The position numbers were made by a program, and so were the translations under genes. DNA of 64,000 bases, taken from contig NZ_JRKM01000001.1 in the NCBI RefSeq assembly GCF_000768065.1, positions 4,756,001 through 4,820,000 on the forward strand. Reading direction: 5' to 3'. The number at the start of each line of letters is the position of its first letter. Within the stretch, counting starts at the first letter, position 1. The DNA comes from Aquabacterium sp. NJ1 (GTDB lineage: Bacteria > Pseudomonadota > Gammaproteobacteria > Burkholderiales > Burkholderiaceae_C). Positions 9,235-19,869 of the stretch are shown one piece after another. Under the pieces are notes generated by a model. That model ran no database searches, was not told where the DNA came from, and worked only from the letters and a program-made list of their open reading frames with translations.

Positions 9235-9431
9235 GTGCTGCGGCGCACCAAAATGATTGCCAATTGTGCGCAAATTTTGCGCCTTGTGAAAAAGTTGCCG
9301 CAAATCTTCTGATCGGGATATCGGTCTCAAATTGCACGAAGCTTGCTTGTCGCTTACACGGTCTCGAAAAAAGTCTTGTGTCTGCCGTGAATTTCCTACC
9401 CTTGAACTGAGGTCGGACACCCCAAGATCAC

Positions 9432-9461
9432 ATGACATGATCGCGGACCGTCTCGTAGAAT
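9432..9461 (+). promoter_or_regulatory. Predicted promoter of clpS
   Basis: ATGACA (9432-9437) and TAGAAT (9456-9461) are 18 bases apart. The -10 ends only 7 bases before the clpS ATG, so the transcript would begin at or next to the start codon. No Shine-Dalgarno sequence is visible. Confidence 0.5.
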
Positions 9462-9468
9462 CATTTTC

Positions 9469-9822
9469 ATGACAAGTCTGTTTCCCGTTCTGTCGTCCGC
9501 GACGCCAAAAGGCCCTCTAGAGGATGGGCAAGGGGCCGCTGTCGCTGAAAAAGAAGAATTGGCGCTGGAGCCCCCGAAGCTCTATCAGGTCGTCATGCTC
9601 AATGACGATTTCACGCCCATGGAGTTTGTTGTCCTTGTATTGCAGGAGCATTTCCGGCACGACATCGAATCGGCAACGCAAATCATGCTAAAAATCCACC
9701 ACGAAGGTCGTGGTGTGTGCGGGGTCTACACCAAAGACGTCGCGGCCACCAAGGTCGAACTCGTTCTTGCCGCCGCCCGCCAAGCCGGGCACCCCCTGCA
9801 GTGCATTCTGGAGACCGCATGA
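9469..9822 (+). CDS. clpS: ATP-dependent Clp protease adaptor ClpS
   Basis: 117-residue N-recognin adaptor that delivers N-degron substrates to ClpAP. The ClpS core starts at about residue 38 ([20 protein letters not shown]), with the [10 protein letters not shown] substrate-binding signature, and ends HPLQCILE. The first 37 residues are a variable acidic extension that reaches into ClpA. Its stop overlaps the clpA start by 4 bases (ATGA). No ribosome-binding site precedes the ATG. Confidence 0.97.
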   Translation: MTSLFPVLSSATPKGPLEDGQGAAVAEKEELALEPPKLYQVVMLNDDFTPMEFVVLVLQEHFRHDIESATQIMLKIHHEGRGVCGVYTKDVAATKVELVLAAARQAGHPLQCILETA

Positions 9823-12137
9823 TTGCGCAAGAGTTGGAAGTGAGTTTGCACATGGCCTTCGTCGAGGCCCGTCAGCAACGCCATGAGTTCATCACCGTGG
9901 AGCACCTGCTGCTGGCCTTGACAGACAACCCCTCTGCTTCCGAGGTGTTGAAGGCCTGCGCCGCGAATCTGGATGAGCTGCGCAAGAACCTGGACCAGTT
10001 CGTCAGGGACAACACCCCGACGGTGGGTGGCACGGATGAGGTCGACACGCAGCCCACTCTGGGTTTTCAGCGTGTGATCCAGCGCGCCATCATGCATGTC
10101 CAGTCCTCTGGCAGTGGCAAGAAGGAAGTGACCGGCGCCAATGTGCTGGTTGCGATCTTCGGCGAGAAGGATTCCCACGCGGTGTACTACCTGCACCAGC
10201 AGGGTGTCACACGCCTGGACGTGGTGAACTTCATTGCGCACGGCATCCGCAAGGCGGATCCTCCTGAGGCTGCGAAGTCTTCGGCGGAACCTGGCCAGGT
10301 GGAGACCGAGAAGGAAGAGGTCGAGGGCAAGGCTTCTCCGCTGGAGCAGTACACCCAGAACCTCAACCAGATGGCACGTGACGGCAAGATCGACCCGTTG
10401 ATTGGTCGTGATTCCGAAGTCGAGCGTGTGATCCAGGTGCTGTGCCGCCGCCGCAAGAACAACCCGCTGCTGGTGGGTGAAGCCGGCGTGGGCAAGACGG
10501 CCATTGCCGAGGGCCTGGCCTGGCGCATCACGCAGAACGATGTGCCGGATGTGCTGGCTGACGCCGAGGTCTATGCGCTCGACATGGGTGCTTTGCTCGC
10601 TGGTACCAAATACCGTGGTGACTTCGAGCAGCGCCTGAAGGCGGTGATCAAGCAGCTCAAGGATCAGCCTGGTTCCGTGTTGTTCATTGACGAGATCCAC
10701 ACGCTGATCGGTGCTGGCGCTGCTTCTGGCGGCACGCTGGATGCGAGCAACCTGCTCAAGCCTGCCTTGAGTTCGGGGCAGCTCAAGTGCATCGGCGCAA
10801 CCACCTTCACGGAGTACCGTGGCATCTTCGAGAAGGACGCGGCGTTGTCGCGTCGTTTCCAGAAGGTCGAAGTGGCCGAGCCCTCTGTGGAGCAGACCGT
10901 CGAGATCCTCAAGGGGCTGAAGTCGCGCTTTGAAGAGCATCACAGCGTGAAGTACGCGATTGGTGCGCTGCAGGCGGCTGCCGAGTTGTCGGCCAAATTC
11001 ATCAATGACCGTCACCTGCCTGACAAGGCCATTGACGTGATTGACGAGGCCGGGGCGGCGCAACGCATCCTGCCCAAGAGCAAGCAGAAGAAGACCATCA
11101 CCCGAGCCGAGGTGGAAGAGATCGTGGCGAAGATTGCCCGCGTGCCTTCTACCAGCGTGTCCAGTGACGATCGCTCCAAGTTGAAGAACCTGGACCGCGA
11201 CCTCAAGAGCGTGGTGTTTGGTCAGGACGCGGCCATTGATGCCCTGGCTGCCGCCATCAAGATGGCGCGCTCCGGCCTGGGCAAGCCCGACAAGCCGATT
11301 GGCTCCTTCCTGTTCAGCGGCCCGACCGGCGTTGGCAAGACGGAAGTGGCCAAGCAGTTGGCCTACATCCTGGGTATCGAGTTGATTCGCTTCGACATGT
11401 CCGAGTACATGGAGCGCCATGCCGTGAGCCGCCTGATTGGCGCGCCTCCCGGTTATGTGGGTTTCGACCAAGGCGGCTTGCTGACCGAGGCGATCTCCAA
11501 GAAGCCGCACGCCGTGCTGCTGCTGGACGAGATCGAAAAGGCGCACCCGGACGTGTTCAACATCCTGCTGCAGGTGATGGACCATGGCACGCTGACGGAC
11601 AACAACGGTCGCAAGGCTGACTTCCGCAACGTCCTGATCATCATGACCACCAACGCGGGTGCGGAAACACTGCAGAAGGCTTCGATCGGGTTCACGAACC
11701 CGCGCGAACTGGGTGACGAAATGGCCGACATCAAGCGGCAGTTCACGCCTGAGTTCCGCAACCGTCTGGATGCGATCGTGGGCTTCAAGGCGCTGGATGA
11801 GGACGTCATCCTGCGCGTGGTCGACAAGTTCTTGCTGCAGCTGGAAGGCCAGCTGGGTGAGAAGAAGGTCGAAGTCACCTTCACGGATGCGCTGCGCCGT
11901 TACCTGGCCAAGCGCGGCTTTGACCCGCTCATGGGTGCTCGCCCAATGCAGCGTCTGATCCAGGACACGATCCGTCGTGCGCTGGCGGATGAGTTGCTGT
12001 TCGGCAGCCTCGTGGAGGGCGGTCGCCTGACGGTCGACGTTGTCGACAACGACAAGGGTGAGCCAGAAGTGAAGCTGGACATCCAGCCCAACAAGAAGAT
12101 CGACAAGACCAAGCCAGAGGCGGCCACGGCCGAGTAA
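9819..12137 (+). CDS. clpA: ATP-dependent Clp protease ATP-binding subunit ClpA
   Basis: 772-residue AAA+ unfoldase partner of ClpP. It has an N-terminal double ClpN repeat (about 1-150), a first AAA domain with Walker A GEAGVGKT at 220-227 and Walker B LFIDEIH, and a second AAA domain with Walker A GPTGVGKT at 501-508. The start was set at ATG 9819, overlapping the clpS stop. A longer in-frame extension upstream lies inside clpS and is not conserved. The clpS-clpA pair is translationally coupled. Confidence 0.98.
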   Translation: MIAQELEVSLHMAFVEARQQRHEFITVEHLLLALTDNPSASEVLKACAANLDELRKNLDQFVRDNTPTVGGTDEVDTQPTLGFQRVIQRAIMHVQSSGSGKKEVTGANVLVAIFGEKDSHAVYYLHQQGVTRLDVVNFIAHGIRKADPPEAAKSSAEPGQVETEKEEVEGKASPLEQYTQNLNQMARDGKIDPLIGRDSEVERVIQVLCRRRKNNPLLVGEAGVGKTAIAEGLAWRITQNDVPDVLADAEVYALDMGALLAGTKYRGDFEQRLKAVIKQLKDQPGSVLFIDEIHTLIGAGAASGGTLDASNLLKPALSSGQLKCIGATTFTEYRGIFEKDAALSRRFQKVEVAEPSVEQTVEILKGLKSRFEEHHSVKYAIGALQAAAELSAKFINDRHLPDKAIDVIDEAGAAQRILPKSKQKKTITRAEVEEIVAKIARVPSTSVSSDDRSKLKNLDRDLKSVVFGQDAAIDALAAAIKMARSGLGKPDKPIGSFLFSGPTGVGKTEVAKQLAYILGIELIRFDMSEYMERHAVSRLIGAPPGYVGFDQGGLLTEAISKKPHAVLLLDEIEKAHPDVFNILLQVMDHGTLTDNNGRKADFRNVLIIMTTNAGAETLQKASIGFTNPRELGDEMADIKRQFTPEFRNRLDAIVGFKALDEDVILRVVDKFLLQLEGQLGEKKVEVTFTDALRRYLAKRGFDPLMGARPMQRLIQDTIRRALADELLFGSLVEGGRLTVDVVDNDKGEPEVKLDIQPNKKIDKTKPEAATAE

Positions 12138-12156
12138 GCCAAGCTTGTTGCTTCAG

Positions 12157-12190
12157 AAAATTGACCGGCTGATGGCCGGTCAATTTTTTT
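12157..12190. terminator. Terminator of clpA
   Basis: Arms AAAATTGACCGGC (12157-12169) and GCCGGTCAATTTT (12175-12187) with a 5-base loop, followed by a T run. It also faces the end of lpxH on the other strand. Confidence 0.92.
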
Positions 12191-12193
12191 GTA

Positions 12194-12991
12194 TCAACGG
12201 GGCAGCGGGATGCGCTGGAAGCCGCTTTCGCTCAGGCGCAGTACCTCTGCTCTGGGGGCGCCGTGGTCAAGGTCCCAGTCGCTCAGGACGTGGCGCATGG
12301 CACCTGTGGGGCCAAATGCTTCGTCGCCCGGATGATGTGTATGCCCATGGATCAACGCCGTGGCGCCCGCAGCCTTCATCCACAGCGTGGCGGCTGACTC
12401 ATCCACGTCGGCCCAGTCCGCAGGGGTTTGGGTGTGCTGGTGCATCTGGCTGGCTTCGCGCATCTGGCGGGCTTGCGCCAGGCGAGCCTCCAGCGGATGC
12501 GCCAGGAAGCCTTGTTGCCACAGCGGGTTGCGGACCTGCGCCCGGAATTTCAGGTAGTCCTGATCAGACAGGCACAACTCGTCGCCGTGGATCAGCAGCA
12601 TGGAACGCCCAAAGGCATGCAGCACGGTCGGGTCGTGGAGCTTGTGTGCACGGCAGGCTGCAAGCATCTGGTCGCCCAGCAGGAAGTCCCGGTTGCCCAC
12701 CATGATGGCCAGATGCAGACGCGCGCCAGTTTTGGCGAGCAGATCGACGCAGGCTGCCTCGTAGGGCTGGCCGCGCATGTCATCGCCGACCCAGGCCTCG
12801 AACACATCGCCCAGCATGAACACCGCGTCAGCTGGTGTGTTGCCGAGATAGTCCGCCAGCGCACGCGTGGTGCGAGGCAGGCCTTCGTGCAGGTGCAAGT
12901 CCGAGATGAAATCAATACACCGCCACGAGGGCGGTGCATGAAGGATGTCCGGCTGCGGGAAAGGGGGGCAGGGCCCCCTCACATCAGGCAT
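12194..12991 (-). CDS. lpxH: UDP-2,3-diacylglucosamine diphosphatase
   Basis: Peripheral membrane metallophosphoesterase that makes lipid X in lipid A synthesis. It is 265 residues from ATG 12991; a TTG five codons upstream overlaps the ppiB end and is less likely. All calcineurin-like metal motifs are present: SDLHL, GDVFEAWVGDD, GNRDFLLG, HGDELCLSDQDY and HGHTHHP. It ends the ppiA-ppiB-lpxH run; the gap to ppiB is 4 bases, and no clear Shine-Dalgarno site is visible, suggesting translational coupling. Confidence 0.95.
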   Translation of the reverse strand: MPDVRGPCPPFPQPDILHAPPSWRCIDFISDLHLHEGLPRTTRALADYLGNTPADAVFMLGDVFEAWVGDDMRGQPYEAACVDLLAKTGARLHLAIMVGNRDFLLGDQMLAACRAHKLHDPTVLHAFGRSMLLIHGDELCLSDQDYLKFRAQVRNPLWQQGFLAHPLEARLAQARQMREASQMHQHTQTPADWADVDESAATLWMKAAGATALIHGHTHHPGDEAFGPTGAMRHVLSDWDLDHGAPRAEVLRLSESGFQRIPLPR

Positions 12992-12995
12992 CGTG

Positions 12996-13496
12996 TCAGA
13001 TGACAACGGCCTTGGTGATCATCACATCTTCAAGGGGGACGTCATCATGGAAGCCCTTGCGACCCGTCTTGACCTTTTCGATCTGGTCGACCACCTCGGT
13101 GCCCGCCACAACCTTGCCGAACACGGCATAACCCCAGCCTTGAGCCGATTCCGACTTGAAGTTCAGGAAGTCGTTGTTGGTGGCGTTGATGAAGAACTGG
13201 GCGCTGGCCGAGTGCGGGGCGCTGGTACGTGCCATGGCGATGGTGTACTTGTCGTTCTTCAGGCCGTTGTTGGCCTCGTTCTGGATCTCGCCCTTGGTGG
13301 GCTTTTGCTTCATGCCGGGCTCGAAGCCGCCGCCTTGAATCATGAAGCCTTTGATGACGCGGTGGAACACCGTGCCATCGTAGTGGCCCGCGTTCACATA
13401 GTCGACGAAGTTGGCCACGGTCAGGGGGGCCTTCTCTTCGTCCAGTTCCAGGCGGATCACGCCTGCGGTGGTGTGCAGTTCAACGGTCTTGGTCAT
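12996..13496 (-). CDS. ppiB: Cytoplasmic peptidyl-prolyl cis-trans isomerase (cyclophilin B)
   Basis: 166-residue cyclophilin without a signal peptide. The catalytic core [14 protein letters not shown] holds the conserved Arg and Phe, with [19 protein letters not shown] and GYAVFGKV following as in PpiB. It lies 3 bases after ppiA. The two share cyclophilin core motifs but differ in cell location, an apparent tandem duplication found in many betaproteobacteria. Confidence 0.96.
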   Translation of the reverse strand: MTKTVELHTTAGVIRLELDEEKAPLTVANFVDYVNAGHYDGTVFHRVIKGFMIQGGGFEPGMKQKPTKGEIQNEANNGLKNDKYTIAMARTSAPHSASAQFFINATNNDFLNFKSESAQGWGYAVFGKVVAGTEVVDQIEKVKTGRKGFHDDVPLEDVMITKAVVI

Positions 13497-13499
13497 GGC

Positions 13500-14087
13500 T
13501 TATTTTTCGATGGTGGCTGATTTGATGATCACGGGTTGGACGGGCACGTCGCCGTAGGGGCCCTTCTGGCCGGTTTCAACCTTGCGGATTTTGTCGACCA
13601 CGTCCATGCCCTGCACGACCTTGCCGAACACGGCATAGCCGTTGCCATCAGGTGAGCGGGCTGCGTCGAGGAAGGCATTGTCCTTCACATTGATGAAGAA
13701 CTGGGCAGTAGCCGAGTCGGGAACGTTGGTGCGCGCCATGGCAATGGTGCCGCGGACGTTGCTCAGGCCATTGCGGCTTTCCAGCGGGATCGGCGCACGC
13801 GTGGGCTTTTCCTTCATGTCGGGTGTCATGCCGCCACCCTGGATCATGAAGCCGTCGATCACGCGGTGAAACACCGTGCCGTTGTAGTGGCCGGCCTTCA
13901 CGTATTGCACGAAGTTGTCGACGGTCTTGGGTGCCTTGGCGGCATCCAGCTGGACCACGATGTCACCCAAGCTGGTGGCGATCTTTACGTTCTGGGCCAG
14001 GGCCAGTTGGGCGCTGGCCAGGGCCAGGCCGGCGATCAGCCACTTGGCGCCCATTTTGAGGGCAGGCTGTGTGCGGTGCAGAGTCAT
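13500..14087 (-). CDS. ppiA: Periplasmic peptidyl-prolyl cis-trans isomerase (cyclophilin A)
   Basis: 195 residues with a Sec signal peptide (hydrophobic [15 protein letters not shown], probable cleavage after residue 31, before QNVKI). The cyclophilin domain carries [14 protein letters not shown] and [19 protein letters not shown]. It folds exported proteins in the periplasm. The ATG overlaps the stop of the upstream L,D-transpeptidase gene by 4 bases, tying envelope-modifying and folding genes into one operon. Confidence 0.95.
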   Translation of the reverse strand: MTLHRTQPALKMGAKWLIAGLALASAQLALAQNVKIATSLGDIVVQLDAAKAPKTVDNFVQYVKAGHYNGTVFHRVIDGFMIQGGGMTPDMKEKPTRAPIPLESRNGLSNVRGTIAMARTNVPDSATAQFFINVKDNAFLDAARSPDGNGYAVFGKVVQGMDVVDKIRKVETGQKGPYGDVPVQPVIIKSATIEK

Positions 14088-15409
14088 CCAATCACTCCTT
14101 CATAGAAGATTTTCCAGAGGCCGCCTTCTTTACCCCAGTATTGACGTTTGACGGCGCCGGTGCGTTGACCGTCGGAGACCTCCCCGAATGTCACGACCAG
14201 GATATCGCTCTTGTCCTTCCACCCCAGAATGGCCACGTCCTTGAGTTGCAGCGCGCGCCCGCGTTGTTGCATGACTTCCTTTTCAAGTGTCTGGCGCCAC
14301 TGGTTCAGGTCACGCGTGCCGTTGGCAAACTGCGGTGAGTAAAAGGACATCAGCCGGTTGAGGTCGCCGCTGGCTCGGGCAACGCGCCAACCCTCGATCA
14401 GGTTGTGCAGGCTGCGGCGTTGCGGTTCGGTTTTGACGGGCGTGACCCACTGGAGCGAGCGTGCTATGACCACAGGCGTGGTGCGGGGCTGGACGCGGTC
14501 GAGGATGGTCTGCAGTTCGGGGTTGGCCAGAACCACGCAGCCGTCGGTGCTGTTGGGGCTGCGCGCGTAGCTGTCGCTGGGGACGCCATGCAGCCAGATG
14601 CCGCCGCCCGTCTTGCCCAGGCGCCTGTCGTACTCGTTGGGGTAGTTCAGGGGCAGGGCGCCGATGCCGTAGAAGTCGCTGAGCTTCTTGGCGTCCAGGC
14701 GGCTGGTGATGTAGTAGACCCCCAACGGGGTGCGCTGGTCGCCTTCGAAGCTCTTGTCGGCACCCAGTCGGCCGATCGACGCGTAATGATCGGCAACGAG
14801 TTGCAGGCCATGGGGGCCGTTCTCGAACAGGTACAGACGCGACTTGCTGGCATCAACCGCAATGGCGTGTCTGGTGGTTGGGGGGAGCTCGATGAACTGG
14901 GTGGGCAGGGCGCCAGGTGGCGGGCGATCGCGCAGTGCCTGCAGCCGGCGATCAGCCTCCATGCGCAATTGATCCAGGCGTTGTGGCGCCTTGGCGGCCA
15001 GCGCTTTCGGCGCGTCCCCCATGGACGGCAGTGGCTTGGTTTGTGCCACGAGCAGGTCGGCATAGACCAGTTGGGCCAACTGGAAGTTGGGCACGTCCCG
15101 GACCAGCGCTTCGGCCTTGCTCAGCGCCTGGCGCGTCTGACCGACGCCCACCAGCCGGTAGATCTCCAGCAAGCGAGCTTCGGCGGGGGCGGATTGAGCC
15201 TGGAGCGCTGGCAGGCGCTCGGTTTGCTGATGCGATGCCTCGTGAGACGCCGCGTGGGCCTTGACGCGCGTGACGCGCGCGCAAGCGGGCGCCGCAGCCA
15301 GGCCGGCGCCCAGCGCAAACACCCCAGTCACCAGCAGGCCGCGCAAAAGCGGCGCCTTGAGCCACTTGCTCGCGTTGGCGGGCAAGCAGCGAAACTCACG
15401 ACCCATCAC
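14084..15409 (-). CDS. L,D-transpeptidase (YkuD) with C-terminal NTF2-like domain
   Basis: 441-residue exported protein with a hydrophobic segment at about 20-43 (signal or anchor). An N-terminal helical region (about 60-165) has tetratricopeptide-like character. The YkuD catalytic domain carries His274 (WLHGVP) and Cys291 in STDGCVVL, the family's S/T-x-GC-x-x-L box. It would cross-link peptidoglycan by 3-3 bonds or anchor proteins. The last 100 residues or so ([12 protein letters not shown]...[10 protein letters not shown]) look like an NTF2/SnoaL fold. It overlaps both neighbours by 4 bases. Confidence 0.9.
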   Translation of the reverse strand: MMGREFRCLPANASKWLKAPLLRGLLVTGVFALGAGLAAAPACARVTRVKAHAASHEASHQQTERLPALQAQSAPAEARLLEIYRLVGVGQTRQALSKAEALVRDVPNFQLAQLVYADLLVAQTKPLPSMGDAPKALAAKAPQRLDQLRMEADRRLQALRDRPPPGALPTQFIELPPTTRHAIAVDASKSRLYLFENGPHGLQLVADHYASIGRLGADKSFEGDQRTPLGVYYITSRLDAKKLSDFYGIGALPLNYPNEYDRRLGKTGGGIWLHGVPSDSYARSPNSTDGCVVLANPELQTILDRVQPRTTPVVIARSLQWVTPVKTEPQRRSLHNLIEGWRVARASGDLNRLMSFYSPQFANGTRDLNQWRQTLEKEVMQQRGRALQLKDVAILGWKDKSDILVVTFGEVSDGQRTGAVKRQYWGKEGGLWKIFYEGVIG

Positions 15410-16467
15410 GACCCAGCGCTTTCCTTCACGATCAACCAGTTGTTGCCGGAGCGCACCATTTCCATGCGCTTGCCACTGCTGATGCTCAGGCTGTCGGCCT
15501 TGTAGTCCTGGTGGAAGCGCACGGTGGCCTTGTTGCCGCTCACGTCAACTTTGATGCCCGAGATTTTCACAGAAATGCTGCGCTTGCTGGTGATGCGGTC
15601 GCGACGCTCCTGTTCCCAGGCCTTGCGGGTCTTGCCGCCGTTGAAGTCGCGGGCATAGGCAGCGAAGTAGCCGTCCATGTCCTGCTTGCTCCAGGCGGAG
15701 GCCCAAGCCTTGAGGGCGGATTCGATCTCATGCTCTCGCGCGGCATTGTCGTTCTTGGGTTCTGCTGCCGGTGCAGGCGCCGGCTTGGCCACAGGAGCGG
15801 GTGCGGGGGTGGCCGCTGGTGCAGGGGCCGGCGCCGGTGTGGGCTTGGGGGCTGCTACAGGTGCGGGTGTCGGTGCAGGGGCAACGGGTGCTGGCGCCGG
15901 TGCGGCGGACGCGGTCGTGATCGAGTTGCGGTCCTTGGGGAACAGATCGCGGATCATGGCCAGCTTGGGGGCCACCTGGGAGCGTGTATCGATCTGCAGC
16001 GCCTTGGAGTAAGCCTGGCTGGCCAGCTTGGCGTAGACATCACCCAGGTTCTCGTACGCGGTGGCGTAGCTGGGGTTGGTGCGGATCGCCATTTCCAGCG
16101 CCGTGCGAGCCTTGTCGTACTGGCCTTGCTGCGCGTAGAGCACGGCCAGGTTGTTGAAGGGCTCAGGCAACTCGGGGAAGTCTTCGGTCAGCTTGGTGAA
16201 GGTCGTGATGGCTTCGGGTGTGCGGCCGGCTTGGGACAGGCTGATGCCGCGCAGGAAGCGCATCATGGGGTCACGCGGCTTGCTGGCCAGGAATTGGTCG
16301 GCTTTCTGGAGGGCTTCGGCATTCTTGCCGGCAGCGAGCAGTTTCTGGACATCAACGATGTCATCGGCGCGCACGCTCAAAGCGGTGAGAGAGAGGGCGG
16401 CAACAGCCAGGCACTTGGCGGCGATGGCTGTGAAACGAAGACCAATGTGAGGCGCAACAGCTTGCAT
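15406..16467 (-). CDS. Exported TPR protein with Pro-Ala linker and NTF2-like domain
   Basis: 353 residues from ATG 16467, giving a clean signal peptide (AKCLAVAALSLTALSVRA, then DD). A longer frame would add 24 residues before it. The N-terminal half has about three tetratricopeptide repeats (EPFNNLAVLYAQQGQYDKARTALEMA is the clearest). A roughly 70-residue Pro/Ala-rich repeat linker follows (about residues 185-250). The C-terminal 100 residues (MDGYFAAYARDFNGG...) are NTF2/SnoaL-like, as in the downstream L,D-transpeptidase with which it is coupled. The TPR part probably recruits partners in the envelope; no enzymatic residues are evident. Confidence 0.85.
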   Translation of the reverse strand: MQAVAPHIGLRFTAIAAKCLAVAALSLTALSVRADDIVDVQKLLAAGKNAEALQKADQFLASKPRDPMMRFLRGISLSQAGRTPEAITTFTKLTEDFPELPEPFNNLAVLYAQQGQYDKARTALEMAIRTNPSYATAYENLGDVYAKLASQAYSKALQIDTRSQVAPKLAMIRDLFPKDRNSITTASAAPAPAPVAPAPTPAPVAAPKPTPAPAPAPAATPAPAPVAKPAPAPAAEPKNDNAAREHEIESALKAWASAWSKQDMDGYFAAYARDFNGGKTRKAWEQERRDRITSKRSISVKISGIKVDVSGNKATVRFHQDYKADSLSISSGKRMEMVRSGNNWLIVKESAGS

Positions 16468-16743
16468 GGATTGGTGTACCAGTTTGTTTGTGATGAACGC
16501 TGGGTCGCGCTGGGTGCCGTGAAACGATAGCGCATTCACGGATGCGCAACAGCTTGGCGCAAACCTCCGGAGAATAGCAGGCCGCTTGTTGGCGGTGACT
16601 TGTCAATCACCCTCATGGTCGAGCGGGCCGCTATACTCAACGAATTGTATCTGAGCGGCGTGGTCGCTTAACGTCTTGTATCAGGTGTTGGTGCAAGCCA
16701 ACCATGTTCGAATACATTCGCCGCAGATCCCCCAGTTTCCCCC

Positions 16744-18135
16744 ATGAGTTTGCGCCTTTTCAATAGCCTGTCGCGTCAGATTGAGCCCTTTGTTCCCATG
16801 ACGCCCGGCCAGGTCCGCATGTATGTGTGCGGCATGACCATCTATGACTACTGCCATGTGGGGCATGCCCGCATGATGATGTCGTTCGATGTGGTCCAGC
16901 GCTGGTTGAAGGCCTCGGGCTATCAGGTGAACTATGTGCGCAACATCACCGACATCGATGACAAGATCATCCGCCGCTCGGTGGAGCGCGGCATCACGAT
17001 CCGTCAGTTGACCGACGAGATGACGCGCGCCATGCACGAGGACATCGCCGCGCTCGGGATCGAGCCGCCTACGCATGAGCCCCGTGCCACCGAGTACGTG
17101 GGGCAGATGCTGGACCTGATCAGCAAGCTCGAAGGCAAGGGCCTGGCTTACCGCGCCAGCAATGGCGATGTGAACTACGCGGTGCGCAAGTTCGAGGGCT
17201 ATGGCAAGTTGTCCGGCAAGTCGCTGGATCAGTTGCGCGCTGGCGAGCGTGTGGCGGTGGACGAGGGCAAGCAGGATCCGCTGGACTTTGTGTTGTGGAA
17301 GGCGGCCAAGGCCGATGAGCCGGCTGATGCCAAGTACGAATCCCGTTACGGCACGGGGCGCCCCGGCTGGCACATCGAGTGCTCGGCCATGGCCTGCACC
17401 TTGTTGGGCGATCAGTTTGACATCCATGGCGGTGGTCTGGATCTGCAGTTCCCGCACCATGAGAACGAGATCGCACAGAGCGAGGGTGCCAGCGGCAAGC
17501 CTTTGGCCAACTATTGGCTGCACAACGGCTTTCTGAACGTTGACAACGAGAAGATGTCCAAGTCGTTGGGCAACTTCTTTACCATCCGCGACGTGCTCAA
17601 GAGCTACGACGGCGAGACGATTCGCTTCTTTGTGCTCCGTACGCACTACCGCAGCCCGTTCAACTACAGCGATGCCGGCCTGGATGACGCCCGCAGTGGC
17701 CTGCGCCGTCTCTATACAGCCCTGGACAGCATCGATCTGTCGGGCAAGGCCGTGCCGGCCATTGACTGGGGCAACCCTTATGCGGCGCGCTTCAAGGCCG
17801 CGATGGACGAGGACTTCAGCACGCCCATCGCGCTGGCCGTGCTGTTCGAGCTGGCGGCTGAGCTCAACCGCTCGCAGTCTGTCGAGACCGCCTTGCTGTT
17901 GAAGTCGCTGGCAGGCGTGCTGGGCATTCTTCAGCAGTCGCCCAAAGCCTATCTGCAAGGTGATGTGGCCGCCTCCGGCGTGGACGTCAAGGCCATTGAG
18001 GCCCTGATCGTGGCACGCGCCGACGCCAAGAAGGCGCGCGACTTTGCGCAGGCTGACCGCATCCGTGACGATTTGCTGGCCCAAGGCATCGTGCTGAAGG
18101 ACAGCGCGCAAGGCACCACCTGGGTGAAGGCTTAA
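16744..18135 (+). CDS. cysS: Cysteinyl-tRNA synthetase
   Basis: Class I synthetase of 463 residues charging tRNA-Cys. The zinc-binding start [17 protein letters not shown] contains Cys29 and the HIGH-type motif HVGH at 38-41. The second signature KMSKS is at 270-274. GWHIECSAM and [10 protein letters not shown] carry the other zinc ligands. A C-terminal DALR-type helical domain completes the usual length. The upstream 16468-16743 region holds no gene that I can support. The next gene begins at the base after the stop. Confidence 0.98.
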   Translation: MSLRLFNSLSRQIEPFVPMTPGQVRMYVCGMTIYDYCHVGHARMMMSFDVVQRWLKASGYQVNYVRNITDIDDKIIRRSVERGITIRQLTDEMTRAMHEDIAALGIEPPTHEPRATEYVGQMLDLISKLEGKGLAYRASNGDVNYAVRKFEGYGKLSGKSLDQLRAGERVAVDEGKQDPLDFVLWKAAKADEPADAKYESRYGTGRPGWHIECSAMACTLLGDQFDIHGGGLDLQFPHHENEIAQSEGASGKPLANYWLHNGFLNVDNEKMSKSLGNFFTIRDVLKSYDGETIRFFVLRTHYRSPFNYSDAGLDDARSGLRRLYTALDSIDLSGKAVPAIDWGNPYAARFKAAMDEDFSTPIALAVLFELAAELNRSQSVETALLLKSLAGVLGILQQSPKAYLQGDVAASGVDVKAIEALIVARADAKKARDFAQADRIRDDLLAQGIVLKDSAQGTTWVKA

Positions 18136-18831
18136 ATGGGTACGTCTTCTGCCAAGCCGCCTGTCGCGGGTGAGGTTGCCAGCGCCCTGGTGACCCCGCC
18201 TTATTGGGACGACGCGTGCAAGCACTTGTCCAAGCGCGACCGCGTGATGCGCAAGCTGATTGCCGATCACGGTTCAGCGCGGCTGTACAGCCGTGGGGAT
18301 GCGTTCACCACGCTGGCGCGCTCCATCGTCGGGCAGCAGATATCGGTCAAGGCGGCGCAATCCGTCTGGGAAAAGTTGCTGACCTTGTTCGGGCATCAAC
18401 CCCCTGAGCAGCGTGGGCCCTTGTCCGTGCAAGGTGTGCTGGCGCAGTCGCCGGAGAACCTGCGTCAAGTGGGTTTGTCTGCGCGCAAGGTTGAGTACAT
18501 GCGTGACTTGGCCAAGCACTTCGACGAGGGGCAGGTGCACGTCGAACAATGGCAGCAGATGGACGATGAGGCCATCATCGAAGAGTTGATCGACATCCGC
18601 GGTATTGGCCGCTGGACTGCCGAGATGTTTCTGATTTTTCACTTGATGCGGCCCAATGTGTTGCCGCTGGATGACCTGGGCCTGATCAAGGGCATCAGCA
18701 TGAGCTACTTCAGCGGTGAGCCTGTCTCACGCGCAGAGGCCCGCGACATCGCTGAAGCCTGGGCGCCGTACCGCACGGTCGGCACCTGGTACCTGTGGCG
18801 CAGCCTTGATCCGCTGCCCGTGGAATACTGA
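18136..18831 (+). CDS. DNA-3-methyladenine glycosylase II (HhH-GPD, AlkA-like)
   Basis: Base-excision repair glycosylase of 231 residues removing alkylated purines. The helix-hairpin-helix LIDIRGIGRWTAEMFLIF is followed by the catalytic Asp region (LPLDDLGLIKG). SIVGQQISVKAAQSVW is the conserved first helix pair. Compared with E. coli AlkA (282 residues) it lacks the N-terminal TBP-like domain, as in many betaproteobacterial homologues. It starts immediately after cysS with no gap, so translation is probably coupled. Confidence 0.93.
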   Translation: MGTSSAKPPVAGEVASALVTPPYWDDACKHLSKRDRVMRKLIADHGSARLYSRGDAFTTLARSIVGQQISVKAAQSVWEKLLTLFGHQPPEQRGPLSVQGVLAQSPENLRQVGLSARKVEYMRDLAKHFDEGQVHVEQWQQMDDEAIIEELIDIRGIGRWTAEMFLIFHLMRPNVLPLDDLGLIKGISMSYFSGEPVSRAEARDIAEAWAPYRTVGTWYLWRSLDPLPVEY

Positions 18832-18862
18832 CAGGCCTGGAGTCTGAGAAAGGACGATCGCC

Positions 18863-19834
18863 ATGAGCAAAAGACACTTTCTGGAGTTCGAGCAACCCAT
18901 CGCCGAGCTGGAATCCAAGATCGAAGAGTTGCGTTACGTGCAAAGCGAATCGGCTGTTGACATCTCCGAAGAGATCGACCGCCTGAGCAAAAAAAGCCAG
19001 CTGCTCACCAAGGACATCTACTCGACACTGAGCCCCTGGCAGGTCACGCAGATCGCGCGTCACCCGCAGCGTCCTTACACACTGGACTACGTGAACGAGC
19101 TGTTCACGGACTTCCAGGAAATGCACGGTGATCGCCATTTCTCTGACGACCTGTCCATCGTGGGCGGCCTGGCTCGTTTCAATGGCCAGCCCTGCATGGT
19201 GCTGGGCCACCAGAAGGGTCGTGACACCAAGGAGCGCGCGATGCGCAACTTTGGCATGTCCCGCCCTGAGGGCTATCGCAAGGCCTTGCGCCTGATGCAG
19301 ACGGCCGAGAAGTTCGGCCTGCCGGTCTTCACGTTTGTGGACACGCCGGGCGCCTACCCCGGGATTGGCGCGGAAGAGCGCAACCAGTCCGAGGCGATCG
19401 GCCGCAACATCTTCGAGATGGCGCGCCTGGAGGTGCCCATCATCACGACCATCATTGGTGAAGGTGGCTCGGGCGGCGCGCTGGCCATCAGCGTGGCCGA
19501 TCAGGTGCTGATGCTGCAGTACTCGGTGTACTCGGTGATCTCGCCCGAAGGCTGTGCGTCCATCCTGTGGAAGACGGCGGACAAGGCGTCTGATGCGGCT
19601 GAGGCGCTGGGCATCACGGCGCATCGCCTCAAAGCCCTGGGCTTGATCGACAAGATCGTGAGCGAGCCGGTGGGCGGTGCCCATCGTGATCACAAGCAGG
19701 CTTGCGCCAACCTCAAGCGAGCTTTGAACGACGCCTTGCGCCAGGTCGGTGACCTGAAGGTCAAGGATCTGCTTCAGACCCGTTATGACCGGCTGCAAAG
19801 CTATGGCCGCTTCAATGACACCAAGGAGCATTGA
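18863..19834 (+). CDS. accA: Acetyl-CoA carboxylase carboxyltransferase subunit alpha
   Basis: 323-residue alpha subunit, which with AccD transfers carboxyl from biotin to acetyl-CoA as the first step of fatty acid synthesis. The N-terminal coiled coil ([16 protein letters not shown]) and the crotonase-like core are clear. [24 protein letters not shown] and [11 protein letters not shown] are the CoA-site signatures. AGGACGATC precedes the ATG. It sits between the glycosylase and tilS, an order seen across betaproteobacteria. Confidence 0.98.
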   Translation: MSKRHFLEFEQPIAELESKIEELRYVQSESAVDISEEIDRLSKKSQLLTKDIYSTLSPWQVTQIARHPQRPYTLDYVNELFTDFQEMHGDRHFSDDLSIVGGLARFNGQPCMVLGHQKGRDTKERAMRNFGMSRPEGYRKALRLMQTAEKFGLPVFTFVDTPGAYPGIGAEERNQSEAIGRNIFEMARLEVPIITTIIGEGGSGGALAISVADQVLMLQYSVYSVISPEGCASILWKTADKASDAAEALGITAHRLKALGLIDKIVSEPVGGAHRDHKQACANLKRALNDALRQVGDLKVKDLLQTRYDRLQSYGRFNDTKEH

Positions 19835-19869
19835 GCTCCGTCGACACGGCTGACCCCCGGGGTGCTGTG

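Noticed and set aside
16600..16637. TTGTCA and TATACT as a cysS promoter
   Set aside because: The hexamers are 26 bases apart, far outside the 15-19 range. The TATACT alone is not enough.
19831..19869. TTG start of tilS overlapping the accA stop
   Set aside because: AAGGAG is only 2 bases from this TTG, and the added 13 residues are not conserved; ATG 19870 is preferred.
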